Of a DNA stretch of 64,000 bases, positions 7,718 to 16,597 are shown piece after piece; position 1 is the stretch's first letter, and every line of letters begins with the position of its first letter. A program made the position numbers and the translations under genes. The notes under the pieces were generated by a model. The model saw only the letters and a list, made by a program, of their open reading frames with translations, did not search any database and was not told the DNA's origin. The DNA is from Flavimobilis massiliensis (lineage in GTDB: Bacteria; Actinomycetota; Actinomycetes; Actinomycetales; Cellulomonadaceae), in assembly GCF_900240335.1 (NCBI RefSeq), contig NZ_LT964979.1, forward strand, positions 1,488,001 through 1,552,000, written 5' to 3'.

Positions 7718-9391
7718 TCACGGCATGCGCAGCGACCGCAGGACGCGCAGCCCCGTCGTGAGGAGCGCCTGGCCCTTGCCGTCGGGGAACTTGAAGAGCT
7801 CGTCGAGGCTTGCGCCGTGGCCGACGAGCCGCTGGACGACGATCGTCTGCGACTCGGTCATCGCCTCGATGCTCTCGCGGCCGTGGCGGCGGCCGAGGCC
7901 GGACTGCTTGAAGCCGCCCATGGGCGCGGCGACGGAGCCCCACGCGGACGCGTAGCCGTCGTTGATGCCGACGGAGCCGGCCTCGACGCGCGCGGCGAGC
8001 TCACGTCCGCGGCGGGCGCTCGTCGTCCAGATGCTCGCGTTAAGGCCGTAGTCGGTGTCGTTCATGTGGCGCACCGCTTCGTCGTCGTCCTGGACGACGC
8101 GCAGCGTGACGAGCGGCCCGAACGTCTCCTCGCGCGCGCACAGCGCGTCGTCCGGGACGTCGGTGAGGACGGTCGGCTCGTGGAAGAGCGGGCCGAGGTC
8201 GGTGCGGTGGACGCCGCCGACGAGCACGCGCGCACCGCGGCTCAGCGCGTCGTCAACGTGCTCGGTGACGCGCTCGAGCTGCGCGGAGGTCGTGAGCGAG
8301 CCGACGTCGTGCGTGTAGTCGAGGCCGGGGCCGACACGCAGCTCGCGCACGCGCGCGACGAACGCGGCCGTGAACTCCTCGGCGACGTCGGTGTGGACGT
8401 AGAGACGCTCGATCGACATGCACAGCTGGCCCGTGTTGCCGAAGCACGCGCGGACCGCGCCGAGCGCGGCAGCGTCGACGTCCGCGTCCGCGGCGACGTA
8501 GAGGGGGTTCTTGCCGCCGAGCTCGAGGGTTGCGCCGACGAGGCGGCCCGCGGCCTGTGCCGCGACCTTGCGTCCGGTCGCGGTCGAGCCCGTGAAGACG
8601 ACGTGATCGACGGCGTCGACGAGCGCGGCGCCGACCTCTCCCCCGCCCGCCACGACGCGCAGGACGCCGCGCGGCAGCCCCGCGCGCAGCAGAGCCTCGG
8701 CAGCCCACAGCGCCGTGAGCGTCGTCTGCGGGTCCGGCTTGAGGACGACGGCGTTGCCGGCGAGCAGCGCGGGCAGGGCGTCGGACAGGGCGAGCGTCAG
8801 CGGGTAGTTCCACGGCGCGATGACACCGACGACCCCGACGGGTCGGCGGTGGACACGCGCGGACGTGAGGACCGGCAGCATGCCGGGCACGCGCCGGTCG
8901 CGCAGGTAGGAGGCCCCGCGGACGCCGTAATGACGCGTCACCTGCGCGAGGTCCGCGACCTCCTCGAAGGCGCTCGCACGCGACTTGCCGTTCTCGAGCT
9001 GGACGAGGTCGAGCACGTCGGACTGCTCCGCGAGCACGATGTCCCCGAGCGCGAGCAGGACGCGCGCACGGTCGGCGACGGTCCGCCGCGACCAGGCGCG
9101 CTGCGCAGCCCGCGCTTCTGCGACCGCGCGTGCGACGTCCTCGGGCGTCGAGACGGGCACGGACGCGAGCGGCGCACCCGTCTGGGGCGAGCGCACGAGA
9201 TCCTCCCGCGCGCCGGGCGTCACGACGAGCTGCCGCAGCAGGTGCGTGAGGTCGTCCGGCTCGAGCAGGTACGTCGACCCGACGTCCTCGGGGTCGAGCG
9301 GGCCGTGGGCCGCCGCAGCGGCCTGTCCGGGGGTGTGCGGGGTCTCCTCGTGTCCGGCGTCGTCGGCGGGCACGTGCGGCTCGGGGCTCAT
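7718..9391 (-). CDS. gabD2: succinate-semialdehyde dehydrogenase, GabD2-type
   Basis: 557-residue aldehyde dehydrogenase superfamily protein. The catalytic glutamate is in LELGGKNP (about residue 290) and the nucleophilic cysteine in GQLCMSIER (about 325); FTGSTATGRKVA is the cofactor-binding turn. The C-terminal segment ELFKFPDGKGQALLTTGLRVLRSLR is characteristic of the actinobacterial GabD2 branch, which oxidises succinic semialdehyde to succinate with NADP. The first ~50 residues are low-complexity and unconserved, so the true start may be internal. No GABA transaminase neighbours it; the setting is acetate and glyoxylate metabolism. Substrate assignment is by family resemblance only. Confidence 0.82.
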   Translation of the reverse strand: MSPEPHVPADDAGHEETPHTPGQAAAAAHGPLDPEDVGSTYLLEPDDLTHLLRQLVVTPGAREDLVRSPQTGAPLASVPVSTPEDVARAVAEARAAQRAWSRRTVADRARVLLALGDIVLAEQSDVLDLVQLENGKSRASAFEEVADLAQVTRHYGVRGASYLRDRRVPGMLPVLTSARVHRRPVGVVGVIAPWNYPLTLALSDALPALLAGNAVVLKPDPQTTLTALWAAEALLRAGLPRGVLRVVAGGGEVGAALVDAVDHVVFTGSTATGRKVAAQAAGRLVGATLELGGKNPLYVAADADVDAAALGAVRACFGNTGQLCMSIERLYVHTDVAEEFTAAFVARVRELRVGPGLDYTHDVGSLTTSAQLERVTEHVDDALSRGARVLVGGVHRTDLGPLFHEPTVLTDVPDDALCAREETFGPLVTLRVVQDDDEAVRHMNDTDYGLNASIWTTSARRGRELAARVEAGSVGINDGYASAWGSVAAPMGGFKQSGLGRRHGRESIEAMTESQTIVVQRLVGHGASLDELFKFPDGKGQALLTTGLRVLRSLRMP

Positions 9392-9463
9392 GCTCCGAAT
9401 CTACGTCCTGCCCCTGACAGTCCGCTGGGATTCACCTCTCCGCGAACCAGGGAACCACCCCGG

Positions 9464-9510
9464 TACGTCACGGCCCGCCGACGCGGGGAGCGTCGGCGGG
9501 CCGTGGCGTA
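9464..9510 (-). terminator. hairpin terminator after guaB3
   Basis: A 21-bp stem with one G-U wobble (9464-9484 with 9490-9510) and a 5-nt loop, 14 bases beyond the guaB3 stop on the minus strand. Confidence 0.75.
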
Positions 9511-9523
9511 CGTGCGGGAAGGA

Positions 9524-10648
9524 TCAGTGCGGCTGGTAGGGCGAGACGACGACCTCGACGCGCTGGAGCTCCTTGAGGTCCGAGTAGCCCGTCGTCGCCA
9601 TCGAGCGGCGCAGCGCCCCGACGAGGTTGAGCGTGCCGTCGGCACGGTCGGACGGGCCGAAGAGGATCTGCTCGAACGTGCCGGCCTGGCCGACCTCGAC
9701 GCGGTGACCGCGCGGCAGCTGCAGGTGGTGCGCCTCGGAACCCCAGTGGAAGCCCTTGCCGGGAGCGTCGGTCGCGCGGGCGAGCGCCGCACCGACCATG
9801 ACGGCGTCCGCGCCGCACGCGACGGCCTTGACGAGGTCGCCCGAGCGTCCGATCGCGCCGTCGGCGATGACGTGGACGTAGCGGCCGCCGGACTCGTCGA
9901 GGTAGTCACGACGCGCCGCGGCGACGTCGGCAACCGCCGACGCCATGGGCGCGTGGATGCCGAGCGTCGTGCGCGTAGTGTGCGCGGCACCGCCGCCGAA
10001 GCCGACGAGGACGCCCGCGGCACCCGTGCGCATAAGGTGGAGCGCAGCCTGGTACGTCGCGGCGCCGCCGACGATGACGGGCACGTCAAGCTCGTAGATG
10101 AACCGCTTGAGGTTGAGGGGTTCGGCGTTCGCGGAGACGTGCTCGGCGGAGACCGTCGTGCCGCGGATGACGAAGAGGTCGACGCCAGCCGCGAGGACGT
10201 CCGCGTAGAACTCCTGCGTGCGCTGCGGGGTGAGGGCACCCGCGACGACGACGCCCGCGTCACGGATCTCCTTGAGGCGCGCCTTGATGAGCTCGCCCTT
10301 GATGGGCTCGGAGTAGATCTCCTGCATGCGCGTCGTCGCACGACCGTCGTCGAGCGACGCGATCTCGTCGAGGAGCGGCTGCGGGTCCTCGTAGCGCGTC
10401 CACAGCCCCTCGAGGTCGAGGACGCCCAGGCCGCCGAGCTTGCCGAGCGCGATCGCGGTCGCGGGGCTCATCACCGAGTCCATGGGCGCCGCGATGATCG
10501 GCGTCTCGAAGTGGAAGGCGTCGATCTGCCAGCTGACGGAGACGTCCTTCGGGTCACGCGTGCGCCGCGAGGGCACGATCGCGATGTCGTCGAAGGAATA
10601 TGCGCGGCGTCCGCGCTTGCCACGGCCGATCTCGATCTCGTTGCTCAC
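9524..10648 (-). CDS. guaB3: GuaB3 family IMP dehydrogenase-related protein
   Basis: 374-residue TIM-barrel protein of the IMPDH/GMP reductase superfamily without CBS domains, the GuaB3 architecture. It begins SNEIEIGRGKRGRRAYSFDD, typical of the actinobacterial family, and holds the substrate and flap segments (PIIAAPMDSVMSPATA, YVHVIADGAIG). The loop that carries the catalytic cysteine in true IMPDH (GSICTT) reads GFGGGAAHTTR, so the cysteine is absent. The biochemical role of GuaB3 in actinobacteria is not settled as far as I know; a full guaB lies 10 kb away. GTG at 10648 is chosen because it gives the family N-terminus; the frame upstream runs antisense through the deaminase gene. Confidence 0.88.
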   Translation of the reverse strand: MSNEIEIGRGKRGRRAYSFDDIAIVPSRRTRDPKDVSVSWQIDAFHFETPIIAAPMDSVMSPATAIALGKLGGLGVLDLEGLWTRYEDPQPLLDEIASLDDGRATTRMQEIYSEPIKGELIKARLKEIRDAGVVVAGALTPQRTQEFYADVLAAGVDLFVIRGTTVSAEHVSANAEPLNLKRFIYELDVPVIVGGAATYQAALHLMRTGAAGVLVGFGGGAAHTTRTTLGIHAPMASAVADVAAARRDYLDESGGRYVHVIADGAIGRSGDLVKAVACGADAVMVGAALARATDAPGKGFHWGSEAHHLQLPRGHRVEVGQAGTFEQILFGPSDRADGTLNLVGALRRSMATTGYSDLKELQRVEVVVSPYQPH

Positions 10649-10723
10649 GGGTCCCAGGGTACCGCGAGGGGATGCCGTCGCCCGCGACTGTCGTCCCAGG
10701 AGCCGTTGCGGCAGGGGGAGGGC

Positions 10724-11203
10724 ATGGTCACCGACGACGACCTCACCCACCTGCGCCGCTGCGTCGAGCTCGCACGCGAGGCCCTCGACGACGGCGACGA
10801 GCCCTTCGGCTCGGTGCTCGTCGACGCCACGGGTCGGGTGCGAGCCGAGGACCGCAACCGCGTCAAGGACGGTGACCGCACGCGTCATCCCGAGCTCGAG
10901 CTCGCGCGGTGGGCCGCTGCCCACCTCGCGCCGGCCGAACGCGCGGGCGCGACGGTTTACACGTCGGGCGAGCACTGCCCCATGTGCGCGGCCGCGCACG
11001 CGTGGGTCGGGCTCGGCCGCATCGTGTACGTCGCGAGCTCGGCGCAGCTCACGGAGTGGCTCACCGCTTGGGGCGTGCCGCCCGCACCGGTGCTGCCGCT
11101 GGCCGTGCAGGACGTGGCGCCGGGCGTCGTCGTCGAGGGCCCCGTGGCGGAGCTCACGGGCGAGGTCCGCGCGCTCCACGCGCGCCTCCACGGCGAGGGT
11201 TGA
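10724..11203 (+). CDS. cytidine/deoxycytidylate-type zinc deaminase
   Basis: 159 residues of the CDA fold. The active-site H-x-E is HPELELA (about residue 53) and the zinc cysteines are in SGEHCPMCAAAHAW (about 85), giving the Zn-binding His and two Cys plus catalytic Glu. The closest families are guanine deaminase and TadA-like nucleoside deaminases that act on free bases or small substrates; the exact substrate is not determinable. ATG at 10724 follows a GGGGGAGGG Shine-Dalgarno. It diverges from guaB3 with a 75-bp spacer, so a purine-salvage link is plausible but unproven. Confidence 0.8.
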   Translation: MVTDDDLTHLRRCVELAREALDDGDEPFGSVLVDATGRVRAEDRNRVKDGDRTRHPELELARWAAAHLAPAERAGATVYTSGEHCPMCAAAHAWVGLGRIVYVASSAQLTEWLTAWGVPPAPVLPLAVQDVAPGVVVEGPVAELTGEVRALHARLHGEG

Positions 11204-11258
11204 GCCAGGGGCGTCGCCGTACGACGACGCGCGCACACTGTCGCCGACCGAAGGCGAA

Positions 11259-11296
11259 CCGACGGGGATCGTGGTCGCGGCCACGATCCCCGTCGG
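11259..11296. terminator. bidirectional hairpin between the deaminase gene and aceB
   Basis: Perfect 16-bp stem (CCGACGGGGATCGTGG at 11259-11274 with 11281-11296) and a 6-nt loop, sitting between two convergent stop codons. Confidence 0.75.
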
Positions 11297-11307
11297 CATG
11301 CGACGGC

Positions 11308-12954
11308 TCAGTCGAGCCGCGCGTACGCGCCGATCGTGAGGAACGTCGGGAACTCGTCCCCGCACGCGACGTCACGGAAGATCTGTGCGGCCTCGTCGAT
11401 CCTGTCGCCCGCGGTGCGCGGCAGGTCGTCGACGATCTGGGCGAGGAGCGTCTCGACGCGCTCGACCGTGATGAGCGCCCCGCCCTGCGTGCGCGTGCCG
11501 TTGTGGATCCACTGCCACACCTGCGAGCGCGAGATCTCCGCGGTCGCCGCGTCCTCCATGAGGTGGTCGATCGCGGCGGCGCCCGTGCCCCGCAGCCACG
11601 AGGCGACGTACCGGACGCCGACGGAGATGTTCGTGCGCAGCCCCTCCGCCGAGACTCCCGCACCGGCCGACGCCGACGAGACGTCGAGCAGGTCGCGCGC
11701 CGTGACGTGGACGTCCTCGCGCAGACGGTGACGCTGGTCGTCGCGTCCCTCGAGGACGGCCTCGAACTCCTCGCGGGCGAACGGGATGAGGTCGGGGTGC
11801 GCGACCCACGTGCCGTCGAACCCGTCGGTCGCCTCACGTCGCTTGTCCGCACGGACCTGCTTCTCCGCGCGCTCGGTGACCTCGGGACGACGACGGTCCG
11901 GGATGAACGCGCTCATGCCCCCGATGGCCTGCGCGCCGCGCTGGTGGCAGGTCGCGACGAGCAGCTCGGTGTACGCCCGCATGAACGGGACGGTCATCGT
12001 CACGGACCCCCGGTCTGGCAGGACGAAGAACGAGCCTCGACGACGGAAGTTCTTGATCATCGAGAAGAGGTAGTCCCACCGGCCGGCGTTGAGCCCCGCG
12101 CAGTGGTCGCGCAGCTCGTAGAGGATCTCCTCCATCTCGAACGCCGCGGGCAGCGTCTCGATGAGGACGGTCGCTCGGATCGTGCCGTGCGGCAGGCCCA
12201 GACGCTCCTCGGAGTACGAGAACACCTCGTCCCACAGTCGCGCCTCGCGCCGCCCCTCGAGCTTGGGCAGGTAGAGGTAGGGGCCGCGGCCGCGCGCGAC
12301 GAGCTCGCGGGCGTTGTGGAAGAGGTAGAGGCCGGCGTCGACGAGCGACGCCGACGCGGGCGTCTCGGTGCCTGCGCGGTCGACCGACCGCAGGTGCTTC
12401 TCGATGAGGTGCCACCCGCGCGGCCGGAACACGATCGTCGGCAGGTCCGTGAGCGTGCTCGACGGCAGCCGGTACTCCTTGCCCCCGGGAGACGTGAAGC
12501 GGAGCGTGCCGCGGATGCCGTCGTGGAGCGCGACCTGCCCGCCGACGATGTTCTCCCACGTGGGGCTCAGCGCGTCCTCGTGGTCGGCGAGCCACACGTT
12601 CGCCCCGGAGGACAGGGCGTTGATCGCCATCTTCGGGTCGGTCGGGCCGGTGATCTCGACGTGCCTGCGTTCGAGGCCCGGGCCGGGGCCGGCGACGCGC
12701 CACGTGCGGTCGTCGCGGATATGACGGGTCTCGGGCAGGAAGTCGGGGTCGATGCCGTCCTCGATCATCTGCCGGGCGCGCTGGCGCTCGACGAGGAGTT
12801 CGTGGCGACGGGCCGCGAACCGGTCGTGGAGCTCGGCGACGAAGTCGAGGGCGTCGGGCGTGAGGATCTCGTCGCCGCGGGGGCCAGCGTCGCGCGTCGG
12901 GCGGATCGTCGGGCGCGTTCGCGGCGGGGACGTCGTGTCGGTCGTGAGGGTCAT
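11308..12954 (-). CDS. aceB: malate synthase A
   Basis: 548 residues, the usual length of malate synthase A. Family-defining segments include GPTDPKMAINALSSGANVWL, ADHEDALSPTWEN, and the C-terminal QVWQWIHNGTRTQGG. It condenses glyoxylate with acetyl-CoA to malate, completing the glyoxylate shunt begun by isocitrate lyase upstream. ATG at 12954 has GAAGGAG upstream. It follows aceA on the same strand with a 65-bp gap holding a strong hairpin, so co-transcription with differential stability or attenuation is likely. Confidence 0.96.
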   Translation of the reverse strand: MTLTTDTTSPPRTRPTIRPTRDAGPRGDEILTPDALDFVAELHDRFAARRHELLVERQRARQMIEDGIDPDFLPETRHIRDDRTWRVAGPGPGLERRHVEITGPTDPKMAINALSSGANVWLADHEDALSPTWENIVGGQVALHDGIRGTLRFTSPGGKEYRLPSSTLTDLPTIVFRPRGWHLIEKHLRSVDRAGTETPASASLVDAGLYLFHNARELVARGRGPYLYLPKLEGRREARLWDEVFSYSEERLGLPHGTIRATVLIETLPAAFEMEEILYELRDHCAGLNAGRWDYLFSMIKNFRRRGSFFVLPDRGSVTMTVPFMRAYTELLVATCHQRGAQAIGGMSAFIPDRRRPEVTERAEKQVRADKRREATDGFDGTWVAHPDLIPFAREEFEAVLEGRDDQRHRLREDVHVTARDLLDVSSASAGAGVSAEGLRTNISVGVRYVASWLRGTGAAAIDHLMEDAATAEISRSQVWQWIHNGTRTQGGALITVERVETLLAQIVDDLPRTAGDRIDEAAQIFRDVACGDEFPTFLTIGAYARLD

Positions 12955-12974
12955 GAGGTGCTCCTTCGGGGACG

Positions 12975-13003
12975 CCGGCGCGGGCCCGGTGGGCCCGCGC
13001 CGG
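12975..13003 (-). other. strong intergenic hairpin between aceA and aceB
   Basis: Perfect 13-bp GC stem (CCGGCGCGGGCCC at 12975-12987 with 12991-13003) and a 3-nt loop, starting 17 nt past the aceA stop. It could be a partial terminator or an mRNA-stabilising structure that lowers aceB relative to aceA. No U-tract. Confidence 0.55.
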
Positions 13004-13019
13004 TACGTGCGGGGTGGGG

Positions 13020-14378
13020 TCAGAACTGCTCGGTCTCGGTGGACCCGACGAGCGCGAGGGTGGCGCTGTCGGGGTTGAGCACTCCTGCGACGCGGTCGAA
13101 GTAGCCGGTACCGACCTCCCGCTGGTGGCGGGTCGCGGTGTAGCCGTCGGCCTCGGAGGCGAACTCGGCCTCCTGGAGCTCGACGTACGCGCTCATGCCG
13201 CGGTCGCGGTAGCCGCGGGCGAGCTCGAACATCGAGTGGTTGAGGGCGTGGAAGCCCGCGAGGGTGATGAACTGGAACGCGTAGCCGTGGCTCGCGAGCT
13301 CACGCTGGAAGCGGGCGATCTGCGCGTCGTCGAGATGCTTCTTCCAGTTGAACGACGGCGAGCAGTTGTAGGCGAGCATCTTGCCGGGGTGCTCGGCGTG
13401 GATCGCCTCGGCGAACTCCCGGGCGAGTCCGAGGTCGGGCTCGCCGGTCTCGACCCAGATGAGGTCGGCGTAGGGCGCGTATGCGAGGCCGCGCGTGATG
13501 ACGGCCTCGAGGCCGGGGCGCGTGCGGTAGAAGCCCTCGGAGGACCGCTCGCCCGTGAGGAGCGGACGGTCGCGCTCGTCGATGTCGCTCGTGATGAGGT
13601 CGGCGGCGAGAGCGTCGGTCCGTGCGATGACGATCGTGGAGGTGCCGGCGACGTCGGCGGCGAGGCGCGCGGAGGAGAGCGTGCGCACGTGCTGCTGCGT
13701 CGGGACGAGGACCTTGCCGCCGAGGTGGCCGCACTTCTTCTCCGACGCGAGCTGGTCTTCCCAGTGCACGCCGGCCGCGCCTGCGGTGATCATCTGGTGC
13801 ATGAGCTCGTACGCGTTGAGGGGGCCGCCGAAGCCGGCCTCGGCGTCGGCGACGATCGGAGCGAGCCACTCGCGGGCCGGGCGGCCGAGCTCGGCGGTCT
13901 CGATCTGGTCGGCGCGCAGGAGCGCGTTGTTGATGCGGCGCACAACGGCGGGGACGGAGTTCGCGGGGTAGAGCGACTGGTCGGGGTACGTCTGTCCGGA
14001 GAGGTTGGCGTCGGCCGCGACCTGCCAGCCCGAGAGGTAGATGGCCTTGAGGCCCGCGCGGACCTGCTGGACGGCCTGGTTGCCGGTGAGGGCGCCGAGG
14101 GCCGCGATCCACTCCTCCGTGTGGAGGAGGTCCCAGAGTCGCTCGGCGCCGCGGCGGGCGAGCGTCGCGTCCTCGCGGATGGAGCCGCGGAGCATGATGA
14201 CGTCCTCGGCCGTGTAGTCGCGGCGGATGCCGGCCCAGCGGGGGTTGGTCGCCCAGTCGTGGGCGAGCTCGGCGGCAGTCTGGGTCTGGTCGCCGGGCAG
14301 GCCGCGTGCGGAGGCGACGATCTTCTCGCCCGTGCCGTCGGCGGCGGTGTCCAGCGGGGTGAAGGTGGTCGTGCTCAC
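13020..14378 (-). CDS. aceA: isocitrate lyase
   Basis: 452 residues. The catalytic signature KKCGHL is present near residue 213, with the metal-binding ARTDA and the family segment YNCSPSFNWKKHL. It cleaves isocitrate to glyoxylate and succinate, allowing growth on acetate or fatty acids. GTG at 14378 is preferred because AAGGAGGA lies at 14383-14390; 15 further in-frame codons upstream are unconserved. First gene of the aceA-aceB pair. A 22-bp palindrome about 90 nt upstream is a candidate operator. Confidence 0.97.
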   Translation of the reverse strand: MSTTTFTPLDTAADGTGEKIVASARGLPGDQTQTAAELAHDWATNPRWAGIRRDYTAEDVIMLRGSIREDATLARRGAERLWDLLHTEEWIAALGALTGNQAVQQVRAGLKAIYLSGWQVAADANLSGQTYPDQSLYPANSVPAVVRRINNALLRADQIETAELGRPAREWLAPIVADAEAGFGGPLNAYELMHQMITAGAAGVHWEDQLASEKKCGHLGGKVLVPTQQHVRTLSSARLAADVAGTSTIVIARTDALAADLITSDIDERDRPLLTGERSSEGFYRTRPGLEAVITRGLAYAPYADLIWVETGEPDLGLAREFAEAIHAEHPGKMLAYNCSPSFNWKKHLDDAQIARFQRELASHGYAFQFITLAGFHALNHSMFELARGYRDRGMSAYVELQEAEFASEADGYTATRHQREVGTGYFDRVAGVLNPDSATLALVGSTETEQF

Positions 14379-14464
14379 GGTGTCCTCCTTGGTCTGCGGC
14401 CCCTGAGTGGTGCCGTGAATCAAGGTTCTTCCGCTCTGCAGACGCTGAGAAGACCCCTTTCCGC

Positions 14465-14486
14465 GTAAAGATCAAGCGATCTTTAC
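14465..14486. promoter_or_regulatory. palindromic candidate operator upstream of aceA
   Basis: GTAAAGATC and GATCTTTAC form perfect 9-bp arms around AAGC. It lies in the 247-bp gap between aceA and the divergent exonuclease gene, 87 bases upstream of the aceA start. It is AT-rich against a very GC-rich background and does not match the RamB consensus as I remember it. It might alternatively form an RNA hairpin. Confidence 0.5.
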
Positions 14487-14625
14487 AGGCTGTGAAGTTC
14501 CTCGCCGCTGCGCGCAGATTCTCTGCCCGACGGGCCCGGCGGGGCCGCGCCGAATGTCGGAGGCACCTGCAAGGATCGTCCCGAGCGTGAGCACCACGCT
14601 CAGGACCGACGACGAACGGGCGATC

Positions 14626-15375
14626 ATGACTGATGTGAACCGCGACGCAGCACCCGACCTCTTCTCCGACTCGTGGGCCTCCGGCCCCCTGCTCGGCTTC
14701 GACACCGAGACGACGGGCGTGAGCACGTCCTCCGACAGGATCGTCACGGCGGCGCTCGTGCGCCGCGACCCCTTGCGGGGGACGACGGTCGACACGTGGC
14801 TCATCGACCCGGGTGTGCCGATCCCCGAGGCCGCGTCCGCGATCCACGGCATCACGACCGAGCACGCCCGGATGAACGGCGTCTCGCCGTGGGTCGCGCT
14901 CGAGGAGATCGCGGCACGTATCGCCGCCGACCTGCGCGCAGGCATTCCTCTCGTCGCGTTCAACGCGACGTTCGACGTCTCGATCCTCGAGGCCGAGCTC
15001 GTCCGCCACGGGCTCCCGACACTCACCGACCGGCTCGGCAGCCCCATCGTCGGCGTCATCGACCCCCTCGTCATCGACCGCAAGGTCGACAGGTGGCGCA
15101 AGGGCAAGCGCAAGCTCGTCGACCTGTGCGGCGTCTACGGCGTCGACGACGCGGTCGACCTCCACACCGCGGACGTCGACGTCATCGCGACCCTCGACGT
15201 CCTCGCCGCGATGGTCGAGCGTCATCCTGGGCTCGCCGAGATGTCGCTCGCGGACCTCCACGGCTTTCAGCAGGAGGCGCACCGCGAGTGGGCTGCAAGC
15301 TTCAACGCGTGGCGCACGTCCAAGGGGCTCGACGGCCCCGGCGCGGGCCTCGAGTGGCTGGTCGACGCACGATGA
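14626..15375 (+). CDS. DEDDh 3'-5' exonuclease domain protein
   Basis: 249 residues of the DnaQ/RNase T exonuclease superfamily. All catalytic positions are visible: GFDTETTG (Asp, Glu) near the N-terminus, the HGIT segment, FNATFD (Asp), and HTADVD (His and Asp). There is no polymerase, helicase or BRCT module, so this is a stand-alone proofreading-type or RNA/DNA trimming exonuclease. ATG at 14626 is chosen; GTG at 14587 and ATG at 14554 are possible but precede no conserved sequence. The stop overlaps the start of the next gene (ATGA). Confidence 0.82.
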   Translation: MTDVNRDAAPDLFSDSWASGPLLGFDTETTGVSTSSDRIVTAALVRRDPLRGTTVDTWLIDPGVPIPEAASAIHGITTEHARMNGVSPWVALEEIAARIAADLRAGIPLVAFNATFDVSILEAELVRHGLPTLTDRLGSPIVGVIDPLVIDRKVDRWRKGKRKLVDLCGVYGVDDAVDLHTADVDVIATLDVLAAMVERHPGLAEMSLADLHGFQQEAHREWAASFNAWRTSKGLDGPGAGLEWLVDAR

Positions 15376-16526
15376 CCGCCGTCGTTCCGCTCACGCCCGC
15401 CTTCGTCCGTGGTGCCCTGCGCCTCGAGCCGACCGCGCGCGGCGTCGCGCCGCACCGCCTGCCTGCGTGGGCGCTCGCGCAAGCGGCAGACCCCCAGCTG
15501 TCGATGGTCGAGGCCCAGGGCGCGGGCGTGCGTATCGCCATGCGCACCGCGGCGACGTCGGTGACGCTCACGGCCCACCGCACGCGCGTCACCTACGCTG
15601 GCGCCCCCGCGCGGCCCGACGGCTCGATCGACCTCATCGTCGACGGGGACGTCGTCAGACGCACGCGCACGTCGGGCGGCACGACGACCGAGCTCGACAT
15701 GGTGACAGGCCAGCCGACGGTCATCCCGGGCGACGACCTCGTCGCGACGTTCGACGGTCTACCTGCCCGGGTCAAGGACGTCGAGATCTGGCTGCCCCAC
15801 AACGAGACGCTCGAGATCATCGAGGTCACCGCGGACGCACCCGTCACCGAGGCGCCCCTCGTGGGCCGTCGCTGGCTCCACCACGGCTCGTCGATCAGCC
15901 AGGGCTCCAACGCGGCCCGCCCGACGGGCACGTGGCCCGCGGTCGCGGCCCGGCTCGGCGGCGTCGAGCTGCAGAACCTCGGGTTCGGCGGCGCCGCGCT
16001 GCTCGACCCGTTCGTCGCCCGCGTCATGCGTGACACCCCGGCGGACCTCCTCTCGGTGGCGCTCGGGATCAACCTCGTCAACTCCGACCTCATGCGGCTG
16101 CGTGCCTTCCGCGCGGGCCTGCACGGCTTCCTCGACACGATCCGCGACGGCCACCCGAGCACACCGCTGCTCGTCGTCACGCCCCTCCACTGCCGCATCC
16201 ACGAGGCCACCCCCGGCCCCGGGGCCTTCGACACCGAGGCGATCGCCGAGGGCCGGCTCGCCTTCATGGCGACGGGCGACCCCGCCGAGGTCCCCGCCGG
16301 TCGGCTCACCCTCGAGTCGATCCGTACCGAGACCACGCGTCTCGTCGCCGAGCGGCAGGCCACCGACCCGCACCTCTTCCTGCTCGACGGCCTCACGCTC
16401 TTCGGCGCCGCCGACGAGGCCGCCCACCCGCTGCGCGACGCGCTCCACCCCGACGCCGAGACGCACCGCTTCATCGGCGAACGCTTCGCGCAGCACGTCT
16501 TCACGCACGGCCCGTTCACGAGCTGA
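15372..16526 (+). CDS. SGNH/GDSL hydrolase (lipase/esterase-like)
   Basis: 384 residues in two parts: an N-terminal beta-rich, jelly-roll-like domain (about 1-160) and a C-terminal SGNH hydrolase domain. The latter shows the nucleophile serine block HHGSSISQG (about 175), the GIN block (ALGINLVNSD) and the terminal Asp/His block DALHPD. This layout recalls carbohydrate esterase CE2/CE3-like deacetylases. No signal peptide is visible, suggesting a cytoplasmic enzyme. Coupled to the exonuclease gene by a 4-base overlap, though a shared function is not obvious. Confidence 0.75.
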   Translation: MTAVVPLTPAFVRGALRLEPTARGVAPHRLPAWALAQAADPQLSMVEAQGAGVRIAMRTAATSVTLTAHRTRVTYAGAPARPDGSIDLIVDGDVVRRTRTSGGTTTELDMVTGQPTVIPGDDLVATFDGLPARVKDVEIWLPHNETLEIIEVTADAPVTEAPLVGRRWLHHGSSISQGSNAARPTGTWPAVAARLGGVELQNLGFGGAALLDPFVARVMRDTPADLLSVALGINLVNSDLMRLRAFRAGLHGFLDTIRDGHPSTPLLVVTPLHCRIHEATPGPGAFDTEAIAEGRLAFMATGDPAEVPAGRLTLESIRTETTRLVAERQATDPHLFLLDGLTLFGAADEAAHPLRDALHPDAETHRFIGERFAQHVFTHGPFTS

Positions 16527-16597
16527 GCGCAGCAACCGCCCCGCGGATCAGGGGCCCGCTCCCGTCCGGGGCACCGGGACCTCGTGGTGGGGTCCAC

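Noticed and set aside
7679..11203. A 1174-codon open frame on the plus strand
   Set aside because: It runs antisense through gabD2 and guaB3 and is a codon-bias shadow in high-GC DNA; only its final 159 codons are the real deaminase.
10649..11365. Upstream extension of guaB3
   Set aside because: Overlaps the deaminase gene antisense and has no family sequence.
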